From an uncultured Oscillospiraceae bacterium (GTDB taxonomy: Bacteria; Bacillota; Clostridia; Oscillospirales; Acutalibacteraceae), in contig CAJUNS010000001.1 in the NCBI GenBank assembly GCA_910587995.1, positions 62,001-126,000 on the forward strand: 64,000 nt of DNA. The letters run 5' to 3'. Below the pieces are notes generated by a model that saw nothing but the letters and a program-made list of their open reading frames with translations, was not told where the DNA came from and did no database searches. Made by a program: the position numbers and the translations under genes. Positions 43,704 to 52,049 of this stretch are shown here, piece after piece. Numbering within the stretch: the first letter of the stretch is position 1; every line of letters begins with the position of its first letter.

Positions 43704-43824
43704 TGCGGAGCGGGGTCTCGCCTGCCGGCTCCATATGGAAAGCCTTTGATTTGTTACCTAGCTTACCGGCAAACCGCTTTTGTTTTCGATCATATTGATT
43801 CTATATTTGGAAAGGATGTTTTCT

Positions 43825-44820
43825 ATGCCCCATGTTCTCACCACCGGCGAACTGCTCATCGACTTCTCTCCCGTAAAAGCGCCCGGCTTCCCCGGGGCCA
43901 TTTATCCCAACCCCGGCGGGGCCCCGGCCAACGTGGCGGTCCAGCTGGCCCGCCTGGGCGTGTCCGCTGGGTTTATTGGCAAAGTGGGCGCGGACAGCTT
44001 CGGCGGCAGCCTGCGCCGCTGCCTGGAAGACAACCAGGTGGACGCCAGCGGCCTTGTCAGCGACCCGGACTACCGCACCACTTTGGCTTTTGTCCACCTG
44101 GACGAAAACGGCGACCGGAGCTTCACCTTCTACCGCAATCCCGGGGCGGACACCCAGCTGCGGCCGGAAGAAGTGGACCCTGCCGCCTTGGCGGACTGCA
44201 GGCTGCTGCACTTCGGCTCTTTGTCCCTTACCACCGAGCCCGGCAAGTCCACCACCCTGGGGCTGGTGAAGCAGGCCCGGGACCTGGGCAAGCTCATCTC
44301 CTACGACCCCAACTGGCGGCCTGTCCTCTGGCCCTCGGAAGAGGCGGGCGTGGCCGGAATGGCCCTGGGCCTGCCCCTGTGCCACCTGCTGAAAATCTCG
44401 GAGGAAGAGCTGGCTCTGCTCACCAGCACCGAGAGCATTGCCGAAGGCGTGCGCAAGCTCCACGCTCTGGGCGTGGTTTTGATTTTGGTCACCCTGGGGC
44501 CGGACGGCTGCGTCTCCTCCTACCATGGCCAGCTGCGGCATCACCCCACCTTTGACGTTACGGTGGCTGACACCACCGGCTCCGGAGACAGCTTCTGGGG
44601 GGCTTTCCTCTCCCAGCTGCTGCAAAACGGCATCGACGCGCCGGAAAAGCTGGAGGCCCTGGACCCCGAGGCCCTCTCCGGCTTCTGCCGCTTTGCCAAC
44701 GCGGCGGGCTCCACCTGCGCGGCCAAGCCCGGCGGCATCCCTGCCATTGGCGACCGGCAGGCCATTCTGGACTGCTTGGAGCACACCCCGCAGCTGGAGA
44801 CCGGCTTTCAGCTAAGCTGA
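43825..44820 (+). CDS. Fructokinase-like PfkB family sugar kinase
   Basis: 331 residues, ribokinase fold. The N-terminal VLTTGELLIDFSP, substrate motif NPGGAPANVAVQLARLG (PfkB signature 1), and ATP/anion-hole motif DTTGSGDSFWGAFL (signature 2 with the catalytic Asp) all match ScrK-type fructokinases. ATG 43825 follows GGAAAGGATG; the longer frame starting 45 bases upstream is not needed. Not in a sugar operon here, so the substrate (fructose most likely) is inferred from family. Confidence 0.88.
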   Translation: MPHVLTTGELLIDFSPVKAPGFPGAIYPNPGGAPANVAVQLARLGVSAGFIGKVGADSFGGSLRRCLEDNQVDASGLVSDPDYRTTLAFVHLDENGDRSFTFYRNPGADTQLRPEEVDPAALADCRLLHFGSLSLTTEPGKSTTLGLVKQARDLGKLISYDPNWRPVLWPSEEAGVAGMALGLPLCHLLKISEEELALLTSTESIAEGVRKLHALGVVLILVTLGPDGCVSSYHGQLRHHPTFDVTVADTTGSGDSFWGAFLSQLLQNGIDAPEKLEALDPEALSGFCRFANAAGSTCAAKPGGIPAIGDRQAILDCLEHTPQLETGFQLS

Positions 44821-44966
44821 GAAAGCCGCTTTTGCCGCCTTTTCCTTGCGCAACGGAAACCCTTTTAGTCGCAGCCTAAAAGCCCCCAAGCCCGCGCCTC
44901 TCCCCCTCCCCCAACGCGCAAACGTTTTTGAAGGTTCTTATTAAGCCGCCAAAGGCCCCAAAGGCC

Positions 44967-45003
44967 AAAAAGCCCCGTGCCGACAGATGGCGCGGGGCTT
45001 TTT
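44967..45003. terminator. Bidirectional terminator between sugar kinase and DUF378 genes
   Basis: AAAAAGCCCCGTGCC, loop GACAGAT, GGCGCGGGGCTTTTT. Stem with one mismatch and T/A tails on both sides, between convergent genes. The preceding GTTTTTGAAGGTTCTTATTAAGC (near 44930) is a decayed relative of the 15-2-15 hairpin family. Confidence 0.85.
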
Positions 45004-45009
45004 GATTGC

Positions 45010-45234
45010 CTAGTGGGAGTTGGCTACGACCGGTTCGTCGTCCCAGTCCCGGAAGAGCAGGGCCAGGCACCACAGGGCGGAAATGCCCACCAGGGTGTAG
45101 ATGATGCGGGCAAGGACCGCGGTTTGCCCGCCGCAAAGCCAGGCCACCAGGTCAAACCGGAAAATGCCCACCAGCCCCCAGTTCACACCGCCGATTACGG
45201 TAAGGGCTAAAGCGATACGGTCAATGATGTTCAT
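45010..45234 (-). CDS. DUF378 family small membrane protein
   Basis: 74 residues with two membrane spans. MNIIDRIALALTVIGGVNWGLVG carries the DUF378 hallmark GGxNWGLVG, followed by FDLVAWLCGG and IIYTLVGISALWCLALLF. Function unknown; common in Firmicutes. ATG 45234 behind AGAGGGA. Monocistronic, ended by the terminator at 44967. Confidence 0.88.
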   Translation of the reverse strand: MNIIDRIALALTVIGGVNWGLVGIFRFDLVAWLCGGQTAVLARIIYTLVGISALWCLALLFRDWDDEPVVANSH

Positions 45235-45415
45235 AAAATGTCCCTCTTTCCCAATGGATTTTTTCACCGCCAAACCACGGGACCTCTGTGGAAGCTGTCC
45301 CTCGGTTGGCGCACCGGCAAGGCGCGCCGGGGCGGCTCATGAAATCAAACAATTTGCGCGGTTCATTCGGTTTGAAATTGTTTGATGAGTAGGGATCACG
45401 GGCTTCAAAGCCCTA

Positions 45416-45576
45416 GAGTCAGTCTTAAAACTTCGAAAAACTGTCTTTTTGTCCAGAGACAAACGGTTTCTGTGTTAAAAATCCTCGAAATACGAAAGTA
45501 TTTCTTGCGGTTTTCGCCTTGAAACCGTCCGCCTTGAACAAAAATACTGGCTTTTCTCTGGTTTTAAAACAGACTC
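45416..45576. mobile_element. MITE-like element with 17-19-bp terminal inverted repeats and TA flanks
   Basis: Left end CTAGAGTCAGTCTTAAAAC (from 45413) and right end GTTTTAAAACAGACTCTAG (to 45579) are inverted repeats with two mismatches. The dinucleotide TA sits just outside GAGTC/GACTC at each end, as expected for IS630/Tc1-mariner type insertion. The 161-base interior encodes nothing and holds further inverted pairs (CCAGAGA/TCTCTGG, ACGGTTTC/GAAACCGT, AAATAC/GTATTT), so the whole can fold into a long stem. No transposase is in the window. Confidence 0.55.
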
Positions 45577-45784
45577 TAGCGATATTTTAAGCGGACACGG
45601 TAAAAAAATTCCCGGAATCTTTTGGGGGATTTTAAAATGTTACAAAAAAGAGGAACGGCCAAGCCCGCAGGCAAGCTGGCGGAAGCTTCTGGAACCCGTC
45701 TTCAAACGGTCCGCCCAAGGCTCGCTGTTGGGGCTGTTCTGGTTTATGGTTTCCTTCTGACGCTTTCTAAAAAGCTCTTTGCAC

Positions 45785-45820
45785 AAAAAAGGACGGACGC
45801 TTGCGCGTTCCGTCCTTTTT
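45785..45820 (-). terminator. Terminator after secDF
   Basis: Minus strand: AAAAAGGACGGAACGC, loop GCAA, GCGTCCGTCCTTTTTT. Strong stem with one bulge and a T-run, 17 bases after the secDF stop. Confidence 0.9.
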
Positions 45821-45836
45821 CAACCAAAAACCGGTT

Positions 45837-48191
45837 TTATTTGCCTTGCTTTGCCTTTTCGTGGATCTGCCACATGCCAAACAGGTTCGGCGCAATGAAC
45901 TGGGAGGAGAAGCAGCCTGCCGCTACGCCTACCATCATGGGCAGCGAGAAGGACACCACCGTGTTGATGGAGAACAGCGCCGCCACCGCCAGCACCACCA
46001 CCAGCGCCAGGAAGGTGGTCAAAGAGGTCAGCAGGGTGCGGCCCAGGGTCTGGTTCATACTCAGGTTCATGTTTTCCGCAATGTCCGCCCGAGGCCCGGC
46101 CTTGCGCTTGTTCTCCCGCACCCGGTCGTAAATCACGATGGTGCTGTTCAGCGAATAGCCCAGCAGGGTCAGCACAACCGCGATAAAAATGTCGTTAATG
46201 GGCATGCCGAAGACAACAAATACGCAGAAAGCGATGATTACGTCATGCAGCAGCGCCACAATGGCTGTAAGGCCCGCGGAGAGGCCACCGATCTTCTTAA
46301 AGCGCAGGGCAATATACACCAGCAGCAGAATGGCTGTCAGCACAAAGCAGACCATGCACTTCTGGAAGAATTTCGCGCCCATGGTGGCGTCCACCGAGTT
46401 GGACTCCAAGAGGACGAAGTCAGCCTCCTCAAAGGCGGCGCTGAGGGTTTCGGCCACCTTGGCCTGCTCGTCGGGAGAAATGCTCTTGTTGCCCGCGAAG
46501 GAGATGGTCACCTGGTCCTTGCCGGTGCTCATGTCCTGGTTCAGGGAGACGGAGCTGTCCATGCCCAGCTGGCTGGACAGGGTGTTCTCAATGTCGCTGG
46601 CCGAGACAGCGCTGCCATCCACCGCATAGCGGATCATGGCGCCGCCGGCAAACTGGATGTCCAGCTTGGGCCCCATAATGACGCTGGCAATGAGCCCCAC
46701 CACGATCACCGCGCCGGAAACCATATAATAGGTTTTGCGGTGGCCCAGGAAGTCGATCTTGCCGGACTTGCGGGGAGCCGCCCCCTCTTTGGCGCCGCCA
46801 AAGAGCCAGCGCTTGCGGAAGCACTTGAACTCCGCCAGGGAGAGAGTCATCAGCCGGGTGGCCAGCACGCCCATAATGAAGTTGGCAATGATGCCCACCA
46901 GCAGCGTGAAGCCAAAGGAGAAGATAGCGCCCGTAGTGGACTGGCCGAAGATCATGGACAAAATGTTGCTGGGGCCAAAGACCATCATCAGCATAATGGC
47001 CACAATGGCGGTGGTGATGTTTCCGTCAAAAATGGCCCAGAAGCTGCTCTGGAAGCCGTTTTTCAAGGCTCCATCCAGGGTTTTGCCATTGTTCAGCTCT
47101 TCCCGCACCCGGCTGGCGGTAATTACGTTGGCGTCCACGCCAATGCCGATGGAGAGGATCAGGCCCGCGATGCCGGGCAGGGTCATGGTAAAGGAATTCA
47201 TGCTGGGCAGGAAGCCGGACACCGCCGCAAAGCAGATGCCCATCTGGCCCGCCAGGGTAATGACCGCCACCACGCCGGGCAGGCGGAACACAACGATCAT
47301 CAGCAGGGCGATGAGGATAAAGGCGATCACGCCGGCCATCAGCATGGACTCCAAGGCCTGGCCGCCCAGGGTGGGAGCCAGGGAGTTGAAGTTGGAGGTG
47401 GTAAGGGCAAAGGGCAGAGCGCCCGCCTGGATCTGCGCCGCCAAAGTGGTGGCGCTCTCGCTGGTAAAGTTGCCTTCAATCACGCACTTGCCATCGCTGA
47501 TCACCGCGTTGACCGTGGGGGCGGACAGGCGCACATCGTCCATCCAGATGGAGATGGTGCCGCCCACCAGCCGCTCGGTGGCCTCGGCAAATTTCTCTTT
47601 GCCTTCATCGCTGAATTCCAGCGACACCACATACTGGGCCGCCCCAGTGGTCTGGTCCTGGTTTACGGCGGGCTCGGCCTTCACCACGTCAGAGCCCTCC
47701 AAAATAATGGCGTCCGCTGTGGTCCCCTTGGGCGTTTTGTAGACCTCGTTGCCATTTTCATCGTAGTCCATGGTCTCATACTCGCCGCCCTCCCGGAAGC
47801 TGAGCATGGCCGTGGCGGAAAGCTCGTTAATGGCCTTCTCCGGGTCAAAGTCCGTCTCGTCGGACTTCCAGGGGAAGCGCACGATGATCCGGTTGTTGGC
47901 CTCGTCGGTGTAGAGCTCATAGTCGGTGATGTTCTGGGAGACCATGCGGGTCTCAATAATCTGCTTGGCCGATTCCAGCTCGGCGCTGGTGGCCTTCACC
48001 CCGTCCGCCGGGCTGAAGGTGGCCTCCACGCCGCCCCGGATGTCAATGCCCCAGCGGATGTCGCCGGCCCCTTTGATATAGGTCAGCTTAAAGTCGCCGT
48101 TCTGTCCATATACGCCGAACAGGGAGGTATAGACCAAAGCGGCAATGAGAATCAGCACGATAAAGAATACAGGTTTTTTTACACGCCTCAT
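45837..48191 (-). CDS. secDF: Fused protein-export membrane protein SecDF
   Basis: Uses the proton gradient to pull proteins through SecYEG. 784 residues joining SecD and SecF in one chain. First span KKPVFFIVLILIAALVYTS; the P1 head with WGIDIRGGVEATF; a SecD six-helix block (IGVDANVITASRVREEL, with the proton-relay Asp). Then a SecF block starts with KIDFLGHRKTYYMVSGAVIV and has LTLLGYSLNSTIVIYDRVRE. ATG 48191 is selected; the frame upstream is not conserved in type. AAAGGAAG lies 12 bases away. Single-gene unit with its own terminator. Confidence 0.95.
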   Translation of the reverse strand: MRRVKKPVFFIVLILIAALVYTSLFGVYGQNGDFKLTYIKGAGDIRWGIDIRGGVEATFSPADGVKATSAELESAKQIIETRMVSQNITDYELYTDEANNRIIVRFPWKSDETDFDPEKAINELSATAMLSFREGGEYETMDYDENGNEVYKTPKGTTADAIILEGSDVVKAEPAVNQDQTTGAAQYVVSLEFSDEGKEKFAEATERLVGGTISIWMDDVRLSAPTVNAVISDGKCVIEGNFTSESATTLAAQIQAGALPFALTTSNFNSLAPTLGGQALESMLMAGVIAFILIALLMIVVFRLPGVVAVITLAGQMGICFAAVSGFLPSMNSFTMTLPGIAGLILSIGIGVDANVITASRVREELNNGKTLDGALKNGFQSSFWAIFDGNITTAIVAIMLMMVFGPSNILSMIFGQSTTGAIFSFGFTLLVGIIANFIMGVLATRLMTLSLAEFKCFRKRWLFGGAKEGAAPRKSGKIDFLGHRKTYYMVSGAVIVVGLIASVIMGPKLDIQFAGGAMIRYAVDGSAVSASDIENTLSSQLGMDSSVSLNQDMSTGKDQVTISFAGNKSISPDEQAKVAETLSAAFEEADFVLLESNSVDATMGAKFFQKCMVCFVLTAILLLVYIALRFKKIGGLSAGLTAIVALLHDVIIAFCVFVVFGMPINDIFIAVVLTLLGYSLNSTIVIYDRVRENKRKAGPRADIAENMNLSMNQTLGRTLLTSLTTFLALVVVLAVAALFSINTVVSFSLPMMVGVAAGCFSSQFIAPNLFGMWQIHEKAKQGK

Positions 48192-48400
48192 GTTTGCGCT
48201 CAGCTTCCTTTCTCGCGGGGCCCAGCACTCCTTCGCGGGTCCTCGCGAAACAAAATCTGCGGTCCAGGGGACCGGAAAACAGCCTGCGGCTCCGGAACAG
48301 GCTTCCGGGCCTACCGCCGCCTGAAGCTTCGGCATATTTGCCAATTTGCCAAAGCCGGGCATAAAATTTATAGTTACAGGGACGAAATCCCTATACACAC

Positions 48401-48430
48401 AAAACAGGGCAGTTGAGACACTACCCTGTG
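48401..48430 (-). terminator. Terminator after the ispH-rpsA fusion gene
   Basis: Minus strand: ACAGGGTAGT, loop GTCTCA, ACTGCCCTGTTTTGTG. Stem of nine pairs with one mismatch and a T-rich tail, 68 bases after the stop. The rest of the gap 48192-48497 holds only the secDF leader. Confidence 0.75.
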
Positions 48431-48497
48431 ATGCGTCATGTTAGAGCCCGCGCCAAAGCCAGGAAAAACCGCGCCTTTTTTGGCTGGGCCACAGCTC

Positions 48498-50486
48498 TTA
48501 CTCCTCCTCGGGAGCCTCGGTGGAGTAGACGGTCTCGTTCTCGGGGGCTCCGGCCGCCGCCGCGTCCGCCTCGGCCTGCTCTTCTTCCAGCAGCACCCGA
48601 ATGGACAGGGACACCCGGTGGCGCTCCAAATCCACATCGGTGATCTTCACCTTTACCACATCGCCCACCTTCAGCACATCCTGGGGCTTTTCAATGCGGT
48701 GGTCCGCAATCTGAGAAATATGGATCAGGCCGTCAATGCCGGGAATCACGCTGGCAAACGCGCCAAAAGCGGTCATGCCCACAACCTTGGCCTCGCACAC
48801 AGTGCCCACGGGATACTCCCGCTCCAGCTTCACCCAGGGGTTGTCCTCCGGGCGGCGGTAGCCCAGGGAGATTTTGCCGGTCTCCTTGTCCAGGCCCTTT
48901 ACGTACACGTCTACCGTGTCGCCTACCTTAACCACCTCGCTGGGGTGCTTCACCCGGTTCCAGCTGAGTTCGGAGATATGAATCATACCGTCCACGCCGC
49001 CCAAGTCCACAAAAGCGCCGAAGTTGGTGAGGGACTTCACCTTGCCGGTGTAGGCCTGGCCCTCTTCCACCTGCTCCCAGAACTTCTCCTGGGCGGCCTT
49101 GCGCTCTTCCCGCAGGACGCTGCGGATGGAGCCCACGGCCCGGTGCCGCTGGCGGTTGACCTCAATAATCCGGAAGCGGACCTCCTTGCCCTGCAGGCTT
49201 TCCAGCTCCTCGCCCCGGGTCGCGGTGGCCTGAGAGGCGGGCACAAACACCCGCAGCGCGTTGTGCAAAACAATTACGCCGCCCTTAACCACCTCAATGA
49301 CCTTGCCTTCCAGAATGTCGCCGTTCTCCTGGGCCTCTTGGATGACGTCCCAGCCCTTCATGGCGTCCACCCGGCGCTTGGAGAGCATAATGGTGCCCTC
49401 CTGGTCGTTGGTCTTCATAATCAGCAGCTCCACCTCGTCGCCGATTTTGAGCACGTCTTCCGGCTTGACGGAGGGGTCGCTGGAAAGCTCGGCGGCGGGG
49501 ATGAACCCGGCCTGCTTGCGGCCCACGTCCACATAGACCTCGGTGGGGGAGATGCCTACGACTACGCCGTGTACCTTTTCGTCTGTATTCATGCTCTTGA
49601 GCGATTCCTCAAGCATCTCCTCAAAATTCTGTTCCGTGCTGTTGATTTCAGCCATGGTATCTAGTACCTCCTTAATTATGCTTGCCGGGGTCGAAGCCCC
49701 GGCGGTGATGCCAACGCTCAGGCCGGCGGAAAAAGCGGGCAGCTCGTCCGCCCTTTCAATGAGGTACGTTTCACACTCCTCCGCGCAGATATCGCGGAGC
49801 TTGGCCGTATTCGAACTGTCCCGGCCCCCAACGACCACCATCCGGTCGCATTGGCGGGCCAGGTCCAGCGCCTCTTTCTGCCGTTTCGCTGTTGCATTAC
49901 ATATTGTATCAAAAACCGCGGCGTTTGTACATACTTTTTTCAGAGTTTCCGCGCATTTTTGCCAGTAAATTTTATGAAAGGTTGTCTGCGCCGCCGCTGT
50001 TACAGGCGCTGTGCGCAGTTCTGGGTGGGTTTTTAGCAGATCTTGTAGCTCCTCCTCTCCCTCACACACAAAATATGGGCCAGCGCAGTGGCTGACGATT
50101 CCCCGCACCTCTGGGTGCCCCGGATCGCCGAACAGGAGAAAAATCCTTCCCTGGGCTCCGGCCTCCCTGGCTAACACGTGAATTTTTTTCACATTAGGGC
50201 AAGTGGCGTCCACATACCGCAGCCCAAGAGCGCGGACCTCTTCCTCAATTTCCCGGGGAACCCCGTGGGAGCGCAAAACCAGCGCCGCCCCTGGGGGCGT
50301 TTGGGCGGGAGACTCCACCACCCGCGCGCCCCGTGCCTCCAGATGGGCCACCAGCCGGGCGTTGTGCAAAATGGGGCCCAATGTGGCGGCCCGCTCTCCC
50401 CGGTCCAACAGCGCCTGGACCATATCCACCGCCCGCTTGGCTCCGAAGCAGAACCCAGCGGTTTTTGCCAGCTTGACCGTAACCAA
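48498..50486 (-). CDS. ispH: Bifunctional IspH (HMBPP reductase) / ribosomal protein S1-like protein
   Basis: Residues ~1-285 are the [4Fe-4S] enzyme of the last MEP step, making IPP and DMAPP. Ligands are Cys13 (GFCFGAKRAV), Cys96 (DATCPNVKK) and Cys196 (TICNATAKRQ). From about residue 294 the chain continues with four S1 RNA-binding repeats (VVVGISPTEVYVDVGRKQAG, KVIEVVKGGVIVLHN, GKVKSLTNFGAFVDLGGVDG, AKVVGMTAFGAFASVIPGID) and an acidic Ala/Glu tail. This fusion is known from Clostridia. I chose TTG 50486 (AAAGGAAG seven bases upstream); another TTG at 50504 would overlap the ribosome site. Follows cmk and plsC. Confidence 0.93.
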   Translation of the reverse strand: MVTVKLAKTAGFCFGAKRAVDMVQALLDRGERAATLGPILHNARLVAHLEARGARVVESPAQTPPGAALVLRSHGVPREIEEEVRALGLRYVDATCPNVKKIHVLAREAGAQGRIFLLFGDPGHPEVRGIVSHCAGPYFVCEGEEELQDLLKTHPELRTAPVTAAAQTTFHKIYWQKCAETLKKVCTNAAVFDTICNATAKRQKEALDLARQCDRMVVVGGRDSSNTAKLRDICAEECETYLIERADELPAFSAGLSVGITAGASTPASIIKEVLDTMAEINSTEQNFEEMLEESLKSMNTDEKVHGVVVGISPTEVYVDVGRKQAGFIPAAELSSDPSVKPEDVLKIGDEVELLIMKTNDQEGTIMLSKRRVDAMKGWDVIQEAQENGDILEGKVIEVVKGGVIVLHNALRVFVPASQATATRGEELESLQGKEVRFRIIEVNRQRHRAVGSIRSVLREERKAAQEKFWEQVEEGQAYTGKVKSLTNFGAFVDLGGVDGMIHISELSWNRVKHPSEVVKVGDTVDVYVKGLDKETGKISLGYRRPEDNPWVKLEREYPVGTVCEAKVVGMTAFGAFASVIPGIDGLIHISQIADHRIEKPQDVLKVGDVVKVKITDVDLERHRVSLSIRVLLEEEQAEADAAAAGAPENETVYSTEAPEEE

Positions 50487-50570
50487 AGCGGCACTTCCTT
50501 TCAAAAAAAGTAGGAGCAGTTCAGCAAATCAAAACCAGCCGCCTCAAAGCCATCTTAGTCTGAGCCAGCC

Positions 50571-51308
50571 TCAGCCCTTTGCGTCTTCGTTTGGGAGGCT
50601 GCTTGTCATTTCTGTTTTCTGAGGCTTCTCCGCCGCCTCCTGCTTTTGAGAGGGCAGGCCCAGCTCCTTTAGGGTCTCCTCCCGCAGGGCGCTGATCTCT
50701 TCCATAATCACCCGGCTGGCCCGGCGCAGCTGCATGCTGGAATCATCGGGAATGGCCAGCCGCTGGGCCGCAATGGGCGGGCCAAAGCTGACAATGGTGC
50801 GCTTAAAGGCCTTGGGTATGCCCCCGTCCCCTGTGGTGATGCACACCGGCACCACGGGGGCCTTTGTGCGGTAGGCCAGCAGAGCCGCGCCGGTCTTGGG
50901 CCGTTGAAGCCGCCCATCTTTCGAGCGGGTGCCCTCAATGAACACGCCCACAATGGCGTTCTCATCCAGCAGCTCATAGGCGTCGGCCAAAGCATCCGCC
51001 CCGCCGCTGCCCCGCCGGACGGGAAAAGCCCCCAATCTCCGGAGCAGCCCCCCCAGAAACCGGCTTTGAAACAGTTCCTCCTTGGCCATATAGAAGACCT
51101 GGCGCAGCTGGGACACGCCCAAAATAACCGGGTCCCGCTTGGCCAGATGATTGCTGCATAAGAGCACGGGGCCTGCCTTTGGAATGTTTTCCCTCCCACG
51201 CACCGAGATGCGGAAGACCGGGTAGTAGAACAGCGCCAGCAGCGTCTGGCCAATGGCATAGAGCACGGTTTTTCGTTTGACTCCTGTTCGTTTCGGCACG
51301 CTCTTCAT
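50571..51308 (-). CDS. plsC: 1-acyl-sn-glycerol-3-phosphate acyltransferase
   Basis: Makes phosphatidic acid at the inner membrane. 245 residues: N-terminal hydrophobic helix (TVLYAIGQTLLALFYYPVF); catalytic HxxxxD motif at His54-Asp59 (NHLAKRDP); block III GVFIEGTRSKDGRL; block IV VVPVCITTG. A Lys/Glu-rich C-terminal tail is extra. ATG overlaps the cmk stop (ATGA). Confidence 0.93.
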   Translation of the reverse strand: MKSVPKRTGVKRKTVLYAIGQTLLALFYYPVFRISVRGRENIPKAGPVLLCSNHLAKRDPVILGVSQLRQVFYMAKEELFQSRFLGGLLRRLGAFPVRRGSGGADALADAYELLDENAIVGVFIEGTRSKDGRLQRPKTGAALLAYRTKAPVVPVCITTGDGGIPKAFKRTIVSFGPPIAAQRLAIPDDSSMQLRRASRVIMEEISALREETLKELGLPSQKQEAAEKPQKTEMTSSLPNEDAKG

Positions 51309-51982
51309 CCTTTCCCACCGGCCGGCTCCATCCGGGCCCGGGCCAGTTCCGCAATTTTCTCCACCACCTGGTCAAAAGAGAGCCCGGTGGTGTCCAGCCG
51401 CAGGGCGTCCGGCGCAACCGCGTCCAGCTGCTCCGCATCCTGCCGGTCCCGCTGAACGACCTCCTTGAGGACCTGCTCAAACTCCGCTGGCTGGCCCGCC
51501 TCTTCCAGCTGCAAGGTCCGCCGCCGGGCCCGCTCCTCCGCTGTGGCCGTGAGGAAAACCTTTAGCTGGGCCTCCGGCAGAATCACCGTGCCAATGTCCC
51601 GGCCGTCCATCACCACATGGGCCCGCTGGGCCAAGCCCCGCTGCAGGTCCAGCAAAAAAGCCCTCGCCTGAGGGATGTGGGCCACCCACCGGGAGGCCGC
51701 CATGGAGACCTCCTGGGTCCGGATGGCCTCGGACACATCCCGCCCGGCCAGCAGCGTCCGCTGGCCCTGGGGGCCGTATTCCAGGCTGATTTCCACCTGG
51801 GGCAGCCGGGCGGTAACCGCCGCCGGGTCCTCCAGGTCCGCGCCGCTTTCTATCATATAGAGAGCGATGGTCCGGTAGAGCGCGCCGGTATCCACATAGG
51901 TGAACCCCAAAGCCCTGGCCACCGCCTTGGCCACGCTGGATTTTCCCGCACCAGCGGGGCCGTCTATGGCAATTGCAAACAT
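51305..51982 (-). CDS. cmk: Cytidylate kinase
   Basis: Phosphorylates CMP and dCMP. 225 residues: P-loop GPAGAGKSS at 8-16, substrate site DTGALYRTIALYMI, DVSEAIRTQEVSMAAS, MDGRDIGTVILPEA with catalytic Asp/Arg, and LID RRRTLQLEE. The cmk-plsC-ispH/rpsA order is conserved in Clostridia. GAGAAGGGAG before ATG 51982. Confidence 0.96.
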   Translation of the reverse strand: MFAIAIDGPAGAGKSSVAKAVARALGFTYVDTGALYRTIALYMIESGADLEDPAAVTARLPQVEISLEYGPQGQRTLLAGRDVSEAIRTQEVSMAASRWVAHIPQARAFLLDLQRGLAQRAHVVMDGRDIGTVILPEAQLKVFLTATAEERARRRTLQLEEAGQPAEFEQVLKEVVQRDRQDAEQLDAVAPDALRLDTTGLSFDQVVEKIAELARARMEPAGGKG

Positions 51983-52049
51983 GCTTCTTCTCCCTTCTCA
52001 ATTTCCCAAAACACAACCGCGGTACCCATTCTTTTTTAGAGACGGTCAT

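Larger units (their letters stand above)
45235..45836. other. About 600-base gap before secDF
   Basis: Contains a MITE-like element at 45416-45576 and the secDF terminator at 45785. The segment 45580-45780 has no gene I can support; reading frames there lack ribosome sites or lie antisense to secDF. Confidence 0.5.

Noticed and set aside
45801-48416. Open frame of 871 codons on the plus strand opposite secDF
   Set aside because: His/Gln/Gly-rich shadow of a GC-rich gene; no start signal and full overlap with a well-identified protein.
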